Positions 47,750 to 60,300 of a stretch of DNA of 64,000 nucleotides are shown piece after piece. A model generated the notes under the pieces. The model saw only the letters and a list, made by a program, of their open reading frames with translations. It was not told the DNA's origin and searched no databases. Position 1 is the stretch's first letter; each line of letters starts with the position of its first letter. Position numbers and translations under genes: made by a program. Source of the DNA: Magnolia sinica (Eukaryota; Streptophyta; Magnoliopsida; Magnoliales; Magnoliaceae); contig NC_080588.1 in the NCBI RefSeq assembly GCF_029962835.1, positions 63,884,001-63,948,000 on the forward strand, read 5' to 3'.

Positions 47750-48960
47750 CTACCCCATGTGTAGAGATATCGATCGTCGATCTGGAAGGCCAGAGCATGT
47801 ATGTATCTGGGACCGAAAATAAGGCCCACATGATGAATGGACAGGATCTCACACCCAAATGCGACATTGGAACATTACTATTTCGTGTGGCTCCAATAGC
47901 AAATAGCCACAGCTGGGTTTCTCCTTGATAGAGACTTGGACAGCCATAAGACAATAAAAGTTCCCAAATCCTAACCTAAACGTGCCCACAGCTGTTTTTC
48001 ATCAATCAATCATCGCCGTCGACGCAGGGAGTCGCTGATGGTCGTTACACGCCACAAAGAAAGTCAAGGCCCCTTTATCACAAGTGCAGTCACAGACCAC
48101 ACACGTCTCAATGACAAAACAAACACAACGTGAATGATGCGATACGTGCACCACATTAGCTTTTATAAGCTTTTTCGTCGTACTTTCATTAGCAGTAGCC
48201 TTTTACAGCTATGATGGCTTATCCACTATAATACAAGCATTACTCACATGCACCCACGAATGGTTCTGATTTGAGTCGTTGATGTGGGCCCACCAAGTTA
48301 GTAGAAATCCATAAATCTGTCGACAAATGGACGGACACCTGCTTTCCAACGTTTGGAAGACTATGAAATGCCTTCAAAGCTAGCTTTTCAATTGTTTGGT
48401 GAAGAGTCGGTTTGAGAGAGGAAGACCCAAATCAGTACATGATTGAGATTGATTGATACATGGAACTCGGTTCATGTCCCCGGGACACTCTTCCCAGCTT
48501 AGATGTCGCTGTTACACCGTCGAATACACTAGTACTTCATGCATCTCCACATGAGACGCTACGCATTAGAAGATACGGACCTCAAAGTGGGACCCACTTT
48601 GGATGGTTGTGATTTGATTGAGACCTGACACATGCAGGCAATGTATCACAACTTTTGCTGTGTGACCATCTTTCCTGCCGACATTCTGTTCGTGTATGGT
48701 ATCAGGACCATGAAAACGGTAGGCCCCACCATAAAGATCACCTGGGAGAAAAATAAAGACGTTCCGATCATTAGGTGGGCCACAGCATTGGAATCAATGA
48801 TAATTGATGGTCTTAATCAATATACAGGTGTGGTCCACCCTTCATGGTGGATCCTACATATTTTCTGTATGTGATCAGTTCTCCTTGTTTATTCTTTTTA
48901 GTTGGATGTGGATCGTCAAGTAGTAATATTTTCAATCATCCTTCTGAGTGCGCCACCATT
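47750..48960. other. non-coding interval
   Basis: No gene or clear element recognised on either strand. Confidence 0.4.
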
Positions 48961-51659
48961 TGGATTGTAACGATAGTCAATTTTGGTGATCTTTGGACCA
49001 TTTTCCATCCACTTTAGTGCAGAAAGGATGGGTGGTTCAGATCCACCATTGTTCAGACTCGTTGGTTCATATAGCAACACATGCTGTGTTGGCACGTGAG
49101 ATGAGCTGGGCCTCATGATCTATCTATCTTTGCTTTGAACCATAGAAAATGCACTGCCAACCCAATGAAAGATGCTTCTTTCATGGGGGACATACATATT
49201 CGGAAAGTAGAGGGGTACAAAGGTGGATTCTAGTCTATTATAGTATGGGAAACGTCTTGACTCAGCATTCAGGTGTGGTCCACCTAAGAAATGATCTTCA
49301 TGCTGGGGTCAGTTGACTCGCTGGCAGGAAGTGAACCGTTCCATGTGGAAGTTCACATACGCTACTTGAATGGGATCGTGGGCGGCTAGAAATTTAGTAG
49401 AGAAAATTACCAAAGAGTGCCTATTGTGGACTTTGCTTGCCCAAAAAGTCGTGGAAATTTGGGAGGGAAAACCGATTCAACTGCTTAGGGATGGAAATGG
49501 GCCTGGCAACTCGGACTCCGATGTGTGGGCTAACGATGGCTCTGGAAAACATGAACCATGTTGCACACATGAGTAAGTTCCAGTCTAGCTATCAATCTAT
49601 CCCGATTTGTCCGCCATGCAGATCTCGCCCACTCAAGCCCAATTGGGGCCAGGACCAGGGTTCAAGTACCTGGGCCCAGTTTGATCACAGTCCAGCCCAT
49701 TTCAACTGTTTCAGTTCTGCAGTCGGGTTAAAACAGTAAAAATGAAGAGCATGGATGCCAAGCTCCTTTGTGTGTTCATTTGTCTGCGCGCGCATATGTG
49801 TATGTGTGTTTTCAAAAAATGGGGTTAGCTTGCTTGGCAGCCACTCACACATGTATTTTATTTATTTTATTTTTTTTAAAAAAATCCAAATATTTCATGA
49901 GACCGATCATCACAGAAAACACATGGACGAAATTTCATGCCCATTGGATAATTTAGTGGGCCACAACCTCATATTTAATTCTAGCCATTGGAATGCTTCC
50001 TCCATGTGCCCATCGAGAGAAAAAATGCGTTAAAACACATTTTAGTGGCATCCAAACAAGCCCTTGGTAGGAGCCTATAAAAACATTTTCTAAGCTTTGA
50101 ATTTGAAGTTGGCTACATGAATCCTACTCTTTATTTTTTATTCTTTATTTTTATTTTAACATACACTCATGCGCACACTCACACCGCGTGGGCACTCAAA
50201 CCCATCAACTTAATATTGAAACATTGTCAGCCTACTGTCCAACCATAGAATCGGACCCAAAAGAAAGGATGTATTCCTCTTTTACCATCTGTGCCTGGAC
50301 CGGAAATGAGAGAACAAAATCTTCACTAATAAAACTAATTGAAATCTATAATAATAAAATAAAATTGATTTTTTATTTTTATGTTGAAATCTCACTTCTT
50401 TTTACCCCAGAAACCACTAAAATTTCTTTTGATGTCATCGTCACATTTTAAGGGTATTCTTTATTTTATACTTTATACTAAATCCAAATAATAATTGTTC
50501 GCCTTGTTTTAAAAGATAACAAAAATACTCTAAAAAAGTGGTCATACATTTGCATATATTGATAGAAGGATCAATCCAAATCGATGATCACCATCTTGGA
50601 AGGGTCAAAATTTCCGTACGCCTACTCTTAAATAGTATGATCGGTATCTGCTGCCTTGGAATGGTTCAGATCACCGTCCACATACTTTTCAACGGTTTAA
50701 ATACCTACCCACATTTCTCAATAGTCTAAGTCGGTAATCACAGTGTTGAACAGTATAGACGACCATCCGTCATCTCAGATTGGTTTAGATCATTATCCAT
50801 GCATTTATGAGTGTCCAAATCCCCCCCACATGATTACCACTTCTTTAATTATTTTAGTCATTTTCGGAAATAGGTTAATATTTGTTACTTGCATTCGACC
50901 AAAAAAATAATAATAATAAAATAATATAAAATAAAAACAACACACAAAATAGTCCAATCAAGCTGGGAGTGAGGCCCACCCAATTGGGAAAAAAAAAAAA
51001 ATCAAACCTAAAGAAAATTCTAATCAGATCAAATATCTATATTTACTTTTTCTTTTTTTCTATTCTTTCTTTTACTTCTATGTACAAAGTAGGATGAGCT
51101 CAGTCGATCTCAACCGTCCAACCCATCTTGTCCTCCACAAGATCCATTTGAATGCTTGTTAAGGGCTGAATACAATTTCTGGGACAGTGTCTCGAATCCA
51201 CTTCCCTGCACAAAAACATGCATTGCTAATGATACCAAAATGCATATCAAGAAAATGTAGTATGGCCAACATGGGAAATGTTGGACATCATGCATGCACT
51301 ATGGACGAACCTACGGTAGTATTCTGGCATCCTACATTTGTAATTTGAAGCGGCTATTTAATGGTTTTAACTATGGGTTATCTATGGAAGAGAACATAAT
51401 GGTAGATGAAATCCTCAAAGATTTAATCCCCAATCTCTCTCTCACTTATTGGATTTTAGTATGTGTGATATTACTTCAAATTATCATGACCATATTGATT
51501 CATGGGACGATCATGACCGTATAACCCATTTACCATTTTGTACTATTTCAATAATCAAAACCCATTTATCCTTTTGTATTTCAATTCCCAAAACCCAATT
51601 ACTCCTTACCCATCTACTATTTTGTATAATTCATGGGAAGATCATCATCATATCAATCC
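48961..51659. repeat. tandem segmental duplication containing the BCAT 3' end, copy 1
   Basis: About 2.7 kb. Matches copy 2 (51660-55875) in order: GATCTTTGGACCATTTTCC, TTCATATAGCAACACATGCT, GAAACGTCTTGACTCAGCAT, TTTGCATATATTGATRGAA, the terminal BCAT exon, and TGTATAATTCATGGGA. Divergence is roughly 10-15 percent with many small indels, so it is much older than the 27396/32484 duplication. Confidence 0.88.
51100..51205 (-). pseudogene. duplicated terminal exon of the BCAT gene, diverged but open
   Basis: Copy of exon 9 (55289-55403) in the downstream duplicate. An acceptor (TTTTTGTGCAG/GG) and a TGA stop are kept. Relative to exon 9 it lacks 10 bp near the start and has 1 extra base further on, a net loss of 9. 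Read in the phase left by exon 8 it is open: Arg, then EVDSRHCPRNCIQP in a shifted frame, then [20 protein letters not shown] in the original frame, then stop. It lies 4.1 kb downstream of exon 9 on the same strand, so it could act as an alternative last exon, but nothing in the sequence shows that it is used. Confidence 0.8.
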
Positions 51660-51763
51660 TGGTTGGTAAGGATAGTCGATTTTAGTGATCTTTGGACCAT
51701 TTTCCGTCCACTTTTAGTGCAAATGGATGGATGGTTTAGATCCCCCATTGCTCAGACACCTTG

Positions 51764-52371
51764 TGACATAGGAATGGATATGATGAGGTCATAGAGCTTC
51801 TATGTACTCTCACGGAGATTCTTCGAATCCACAAAGGAAAATATAAATAAATTCTAATAAATTTGGAAATAAATTAATTAATTATATTTACAATCCTTTA
51901 AATAGTGATATCAAATATAAGAAGAAGTTTCTGAATAAAACTCTATAAAAATGTGACTTACTATTTATAAATGGTTATGATTTGACTTCATGGTTTTGGG
52001 CCAAAAACTAGTAAGTGTCCAATTTTGGCCTACCTATGTTATTCTCTTAATTTTTCTAAGCCCTTTTCATGTTGGGCATGACTACTAAAACCCAACTGAT
52101 CCAAAGTTATGATCAAATTAAAACTTAATATTTATAGTAAAAATGAAAATAAAATGGACTTTAGACCATTGATACGATGGAATCTCACAAATCCAGCATG
52201 GAAAACCCGGCATAGCCTACCCCAAAATCATATATGATACATCGAAAAACCCTTTTTAGTTTGTGAGATAGACTGTTTTAAGGTTCTAACGGTCCTGATC
52301 ACTTCCACCTCCGATCAGGCCTTCTCTGGCCCATCTTAGCCATGAAAGTGTCCACGACCCGCTCTACATCA
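51764..52371. mobile_element. solo LTR-like insert, 608 bp, TSD CCTTG
   Basis: Starts TGACATAGGAATGG and ends CTCTACATCA, with CCTTG on both sides (51759-51763, 52372-52376). Copy 1 of the duplication has the empty site (CAGACTCGTTGGTTC at about 49054), which lines up base for base after removal of the insert and one CCTTG. No coding potential. Family and strand unassigned. Confidence 0.75.
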
Positions 52372-53833
52372 CCTTGGTTCATATAGCAACACATGCTGGG
52401 TTGGCCGTGAGATGAGCTGGGCGTAAAGATCTACATGGAAAAATGTTCCGCCAGCCTAATGAAAGTTCCTTCTTTCCTGGGGAAATGAATATTTGGAAAG
52501 TAGAGGGGATCATAGGTGGAGTTTTTGTCATTTATAGAAAAGGAAACGTCTTGACTCAGCATACATGTGTGGCCCACCTAAGAAATGATCTTCATGCTAG
52601 GGTCAGTTGACTCGCTGGCAGGAAATGAACCGCTCTATGTAGAAATTCACACATACTACTTGAATGTCATCGTTTCCCAACCTGGACGGCTGGAAATTTC
52701 CTAGAGAAAATTACTAAAAAGTCCATTTCTGGCAACTCAGACTCGGAAGTGTGGGCCAACGATGGCCCTGGAACACATGAACCACGTTGCACACATGCGT
52801 AAGATCCCGTCTGTCGATCTATCTCGATGTGTCCGCCACGCAGATGGCTAAGCCCAAGAGTCAGTCTCGCCCATTCAAAAGGTGGGCCACAGTATTAGAA
52901 ACAAATGGACTGCTAAGAAAATCTTGGTCTTTTTTTTTTCAAAGTTGTGGCCCACTTAATTTGTGAATCGGCATGATTTTTCAGCTGGCCAGGCATCCAT
53001 GCTATTGGATCCGACTGATGGACGGCTAGGAATGTGTACCCATATAAGACCCACCTTTTTTCTTCTCTCAAAAAAAAAAAAAAAATTATTATTAAAGGTT
53101 CTGGCCCTAGCATGACCTCGCCCTGTAGCCCGCTTAGGACCAGGTCCAGGGCTCAGAGCACCAGGGCCCAGTTTAGCCACAGCCCGACCCATTGCCACTG
53201 TTGTAGTTGTGCGTGTTTCAAAAAATGGGTTGGCTTGCCTGATCGCCACTTATTAAAATATTAAATGTTTTCAAAATCTGAACCGTTCAAAAGACTGATC
53301 GTCACAGAAAACAAATGGATAAAATTTCGTGCCCATTGGATAGTTTAGAGGGCCACAATCTCATATTTAATTATGGCCAATGGTATGCTTCCACCCGCGC
53401 CCATCAAAAGAAAAATGCATTACAATATTTTTGTATTGGCATCCAAACAAGCCCATGGTAGAAGCCTATAAAAACATTGTCTAAGCCTTACCAACTAATT
53501 GGGCTTGGCTACATGAATCCTTTTTTGCGTACGGATTCATGAGAAAATGTTGTAGTTAACGTTTAACAGGATGCAATCCTTCTTTATCTGGGACGAAAAT
53601 GAGAGCACAAAATTCTCACTAGTGAAATTAATTGAAGTATATAAGAACAAAATAAAATTGATTTTTTTTTTTTTTAATGACATGCCAGTACTTTTTATCA
53701 TAATTAGATGGAACCATTAAATTTCCTTTTAAGGGGTTTCTTTATTTTACTACTTTATGCTAAATACAAATGATGGTTGTTCACTTGTTTCTGAAGATGA
53801 CAAGAATACCCCTAAAAAGTGGCTATTCCTTTG

Positions 53834-54377
53834 TGTAGCTGGGCGTTGAGTTGAGTCAGACCGAGTTAGGGCAGACCCGATTCAATTAGGTTTTGAAATA
53901 GGCTTGACCCGAACTCGACCCCATCATGCCTGACCTGATCCGAGTCCGAGTCTGCCCTGGACTAATCCGGACCGAGTACGACTTGGTCACAAGTATCAAG
54001 TTAGGTCAAATCAGCACCGGGTCAAGTCCAGTGTAGTGGGTGGCTGAAATCACAACTCAAAACCTAAATGCACTTGCCAGAATTGTAGCCTCTCCATTAG
54101 CTACACAACATCTTAGATCTGAAATGTCGAATCTGAGTTTTTTTTTTTTTAAATATATATGTACAAGTTGAGTTTTGGATCGAGTCGAGTCAATACCGAG
54201 TTAGATTTTGGGTCGAGTAGAGTTATTGGGTGACTCGAACTCGACTCGGTTTGAGTTCAAATTGGATGAAGTCAACTTGGTTCGAATCAACTCACCCATT
54301 CGATTCGAATTGAGTCGAATCCAAACGAGTCGGACGAGTTGAGTTCGCAGAGTCGAGTCGTCCCGTGCCCAACTCTA
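53834..54377. mobile_element. hAT-type MITE, 544 bp, 8-bp TSD
   Basis: Left TGTAGCTGGGC and right GCCCAACTCTA form 11-bp-plus inverted ends (consensus TAGAGYTGGGC). Flanks TTCCTTTG and TACCTTTG agree at 7 of 8. Copy 1 of the duplication has the empty site with a single TACATTTG near 50547. The interior is rich in GAGTCGAGT/ACTCGACTC text and has no ORF. Confidence 0.85.
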
Positions 54378-55288
54378 TACCTTTGCATATATTGATGGAA
54401 TGATAAATCTAAATTGATGCTCACCATCTTGGAATGGTCAAAATTGCCGTCCATCTACTCTTAATTGGTTTATATCATTGTCTGTTGTCTTGGAAGTGAT
54501 CCAAATTGCTATCCCCATACTTTTTAATGGTTTAAATACATATCCGCATATTTTTCATTCCTCTAAATTGGTAAGCACGTACTGTTAAACAGTCTAGACT
54601 ATTATCCACCATCTTAGATCAATCTATATCATTATTTATGTATTTACGATCTTCTAGATTCTCCATGTATGATTATCATTTCTTTAGCTATTTTGGTCAT
54701 TTTCAGAAATGGTCATTACTTGCATTCGATTCAAAGTGGTAAAATAAAATAACTCCTTAAAATGTTGGTGGTTACATACTAAAATATGTTTGGCTGATTT
54801 TCTATTAGGCCAAAAAGAGTGGTATTTCAAAAAAAAAAAAAAAAAAAGAAACCGACACCAAAAATTAGTCCAATCAAGCTACCAGTGAGGCCAACCCAAT
54901 TGGAAAAAAAAAAAATCAACAAGAAAATCAAACCTAAAACAAAATTCTAATAGGATCCTTTGATTTGTATTGCAATTTTTTACCCCATATTGGGCCCACA
55001 TAAGTTTTGATCTTGATCATCAAGCACCTAACTCGGCGATGATTCCACACGGTATAGAACCCCTCATAACATTATTTACTTTAATTCATATGTATACAAT
55101 GAAAATAAGCAAGTAATGGCGATGTGATCAGCTAACGAGATTTTAGGCTTGGAGCCTAAAATGAAATCATTACATGGCTAACTTACAACACAATGTATTG
55201 ACGAGGATTGGAGGGGAAACAGAGCAGTTTTATGTACTTTTCTTTTTCCCCTCTTTTCTTTTACTTCTATGTACAAAGTAGGAAGAGC

Positions 55289-57313
55289 TCAGTCGATCTC
55301 AACTGTCCAACCCATCTTGTCCTCCACAAGACCCATTTGAATACTTGTAAGGGCTGAGTACAATTTCTGGGACACTGTCTCCACTCCACTTCTGTATTCA
55401 ACCCTGCACAAACATGCACAAACACATTCATTGTTAATGATACCAAAATGCAGATCAAGAAAATGTAGTATGACCAACATAGGAAATGTTGCACATCACT
55501 TATGCACTACAGTAATCTTCTAGTATCCTACATTTGTAATTTGAAGTGGCTATTTAATGGTTTTAACCGTAGGTTATCAACTGAAGAGAACATAAAGATA
55601 TATGAATCCTCAAAGATTTAATCTTCAATCTCTCATTCACAGATTGGATTTTAGTATGCGTGGTATGACTTCCAATGATCATGACCATATTGATTCATGG
55701 GACGATCATGACAGTATAAACTTTTTACCCTTTGTACTATTTCAATATTCAAAACCCATTTCCCATAATAACCCATTTATCCTTTTTTATTTCAATTCCT
55801 AAAACCCAATTACTCCAAACCCATTTGCTATTTTGTATAATTCATGGGACTATCATGATCATATCGACTGCTGCCCTGATTGATTTGCATAGCCCAATTA
55901 CCATTTTGTTTCTAATTCAATACTCAAAATGAAAAACAAGTGTATACAAATCAGTCAAGGAGGGTGAAGGAATCAATCTCCAAGAAGTGTATAGATAAGG
56001 TCAGAAAGGGTGCATTTGGATGCACTGTCAACTTGAATTGCAGTTATTAATCTGGTAAAGAGGAAATAATCATACTAATGCCGCACTCCAATTCGTAAAT
56101 CCAGGTCATCCAGACACTGTTTTGGGGAAGCATCAAATGAAAATAATGAGATTTTTTTATTGTTCAGCTTGATTTGTTGGTCTTATGTAGGATTTTGGAG
56201 GGCCCAGATTGCTTATCGCAATATGTTCACAGCTGATAATTGTGATTTCCTTATCATTCATATGAAGATTATCTGCACTTTGAATGGAAATTATGGTACT
56301 TTCAAGTTGGATTTAAAGGGAACCGAGCTGCGATTTGTGGGGTACTTCCTGATTGTAAATATCAGGAGATGTCAGGATGTTCAAAAATCAGTTCCCTTCG
56401 CATCCAAACAAAGCCTATCATTCCAACTCTCAAAAGTTGTAAGAGAAAAATACATGTTAAGGGCGCAAACAATGCACTACATGTAGAACACAATCAGTTC
56501 TTCTATTTACCTTTTACCATGATACATTATACTGCCAACAGGAGCGATAACCACTGCAGTTCCTGTGCAGAAAACTTCGTCGGCATCCATCAATTCTTCT
56601 ACTGATACAGGACGCTCCTGAATCTGAATGATTTTAGGAAACAATTTAGAATATTGCTGTGAGAAACCCATAACCGTCAAGATGAACTCCATGGAAGAAA
56701 CTCGATGATTGTCTATCCAAATGAAATTCATGATCATTAACTAAAGGCGTGTATGTATGCTCAATTAAAATGAATTACAAAGAGATTGATTTGTAAAGAT
56801 GAAATGACAGAAGTGGGTGTGTTTCCACTTCAATTCACGATGGCAAACAAACCACCATTTGTAATTCCATGCATTTCAAGTTGGACCCAGAATCATGGCA
56901 TTAGCACTGGATTGGTATTTCCTCTTTCGCTGAAATGAGCTAATGCAATCACTTAAATTGAGCATCCAAACACCCTAAACTAAGCTTACATTTTAAAAGT
57001 GGAAAGAGAAGCGGTAGTATCAAACTCAAACATCACTCACAATTGCCCTGCAAGCTTCCATGTTCACATGTGGTGCACACAAGATTTTTACCGCTCATCA
57101 GCTGGCCCCACAATGGATGGACCATGGCCTAAAAATCACACTGGTCAGAAAAATCCTGTCTGAATGTAGGACTTACATCCATTGGATGCGATCATCAGAA
57201 TGGTGCAAGTGTTGGTCTAGCTAATCAATAATGGGGTCCAACAGACGAATGGTTCGGTCATCATATACCGCATGACCAATACAACATTGCATGAGTAGAT
57301 TTGATGGGAATCA

Positions 57314-57398
<85 letters not shown>

Positions 57399-60300
57399 AG
57401 AAGAAGAAGAAGAGGAAGAAGAAAAAAAAAACCGTTTCTATTCGATGAGTAGTTTACCTGGTAGCCATAATGAGGACAAATCTCAATGATGCTTTTTCGG
57501 GTAATTCCTGGTAGAATAGTTCCTTCAATAGTGGGAGTTGATATAACGTCATTCTGCAAGTTGTAGAAAAGTACATGCATGAGGAATGTTTGAATATGAG
57601 CCATTGAAGGAACATTTCTAAAAGCGAAAGCTGGCGCTTTCATGGGCTAGACCACTAGACAACATTGTGACTTTGACACAGTTCGCTATGGCCACTTAGC
57701 CATTTGAGGTGCGATACATGACCATGAATAGGGACCATCCAAATTTTGTGGAGCCATAAAAAATAACAATAATCAGACAATCTTGCTTGGTTTTGCCTGT
57801 TGCATGTAGTTAGGCCACTGGCCATTTCTTTTTTACTGCCCATGGATGGCCACCAATTGGATAGTTAAGAACGTCTCTGACTGTAATTATTGGGCTATGT
57901 TCAATCTAAAATTGGGACCGCATTTTTTTGATTATCCCAATTGGTATGAACCCATACTTATAAATTGAAATTTTCATGAAGTTTGAATTGGAAACCAACT
58001 ATGCAATATACATACCTTCACGATGAAAACATTACATGAAGAGGCCTCCTCAAGATTTCTCTTGTTTATTGAATCGAGGTATAAAACATCAGAAAACCCT
58101 TTGCTCTTTGCTAGAGCCTGTGCCTTCAAAACCTAGATACAATAAAAGAAAAGGCATAATGTCTGGACTAATCTAGCTTTTTAGAACACTTCAAAATATT
58201 GTGTCTTGCACACAAAATGCTGTATTATCATTCATACCTAAATTGTTGTGTTTTTCTCCAGTCAAGAGTCCCTCTATTTTATTTGCATGTAACTATTCTA
58301 CAAGATTCAATAGAAAATGGGAGTGATCCAAAGATCAACAATAAAGAAGAAGATATGATACCCATCCAAGCATGTAATATGTTTAAAGGAAAGTATGGTT
58401 TTATTAGAGTAACCAGAAAAGAGGAATGCTGACTGGAGCAAAGCGCACAAATTTCTTTAGATCATTCGCTGCACTCAAATTGGCCACTCTCAGCATGGAT
58501 CATGATCCAGACCATTCATCGGGTAAGTTGGACCATGGATGGACTACTTGCTGCAAATTTCAAAGTTTTGACAATCACCATCTGATTAGCTGGCCTTTCC
58601 CATTTCGACACTGACCACTGCAATGTTCTTTGATACACTCCATTTGTAAATCACTGATCAGATGGTTCAGACCATCCAATCAGCAAAAAATTTCTATGGT
58701 GGCCAATCCACTGAGGAACCCACTTGAAGAACCGTCTGTCATGCCATGTGGCTAATTTACATGGGATCTCTCAATAAGGAGCACTAGTACCCTAATTAAA
58801 ATGAGTTCATTCTGAAATATATTAGCTACTAACGAGTACTGTGACATGAGACGATGATTTTTTATTTTATATTGAAGAATGCTTACAACTAGTTTGGTAC
58901 CACTAGTGATTGCACCTTCAAATTGAAAAGGATTTCTCAATGATATTTTCAAATTTTAAGGTGAAATCACTATCTGTACCATAGAACTAGTTGTTTGCTT
59001 TCATTTCTCTTTTATATCTACGATGTAGAATGAGATCGCAACAATGAACAAAGGTTTTTCTTACGGGTGCATAATTGCTAATAGTTTTCACGCCTCCAGT
59101 CCCGCCTGGAGTGGCTCGATGAAATTCATCATCCACGAACAAGTTAATGGGTGATAAACCCTCCTGGAAAGAGAAGAAGAACCAATTATCAAAGTGTTTT
59201 GATTAAAAGCAGAGACACCCCTGTAAATAAAAATCCAAAAGCACTGGAAGTATTGAGGGGCACATGGTAATATCACTATCCAGAGAAAAAAAAAAACACA
59301 AAAACAAACAAACTTGAAGTTTATTATGGATGATATCTCAAGATTACACATTGCCATTTTGGTAATTGCCCCAAAGAGAAATATAAAATGCTAGAAAGAG
59401 ACTTGTACATCCTTGTTGCCTGAGGAAGTTGTTTTAAAATGCAAAATTAATATATCACAGACATAATGGAACTTCATTTCTACAAAACAGGGGAAAAGCT
59501 TATTTTAGTTAGATATTGAAACATTTTCAAAACAAACGCATACATTGATACGAAAGAAAATGATGTCACTAGGCATACGTGAATAATTATGGTTAGACTT
59601 AAATGCATTTTAAAGTTTCCCATCTACAGTGTGTTCCATTAGATGAATGGTCTGGATCTCTGAAAGTTGGGCCAACCTGTAAGGGATGCTGACCCAAAAA
59701 AAGATTCTGCATCAAATAGTTGTCTGAAAACATTATTTGCATTGGATGAAAAAACAAGGATAATTCAACACTTCTCAATGAACTGAAGAACAAAAATTCT
59801 ACAAGCCCATAAAGGAGTTCTGGTTGCCTTAGAGACTAAGTTTTGTTCAGAAATTAATCACTGGAAGTACCCACATGGCTGCATGGTCAGATTAACCTAA
59901 TTGGCCAACTGTTGGACAGTCCTGGATAGACTCTAGTCCAATGATACACCATCTGGACATTTTATCCCACCAATAAAAAAATGTTTCTCCAACTTAGTAC
60001 AGATTATTTCAATGTTTTCATCCATCCATTTGAATGCCACCATTGTAACGTCATGATCAGCAATCAATGAAATTTTTGGACCATGGCCCATTCATTATAT
60101 TGCCCATCATATTGGATTTTATCACACCATCCAGCTGCAATTCTAAAGAAGTGGCACCTACCTATACATGCGCATTTAGAACTGCGAAACAAAATTCAAG
60201 CAGAATAAACAGAACCCGCCCACCTTGAAATAGGTGCCAACAGGTGAAGCATATATCAGGAATGTGTATTCCGGTGCTGGAGCCAAGCCCAAAACAGGTC

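Larger units (their letters stand above)
51660..55875. repeat. tandem segmental duplication containing the BCAT 3' end, copy 2
   Basis: Holds the genuine exon 9. Longer than copy 1 because of a 608-bp LTR-like insert (51764-52371), a 544-bp hAT-type MITE (53834-54377) and about 0.4 kb extra near 54800-55240 whose nature I could not determine. The outer limit near 55875 lies in intron 8 of the BCAT gene. Confidence 0.88.

Noticed and set aside
48961-51659. A complete second BCAT gene
   Set aside because: Only the terminal exon is present in copy 1; exons 1-8 have no counterpart.
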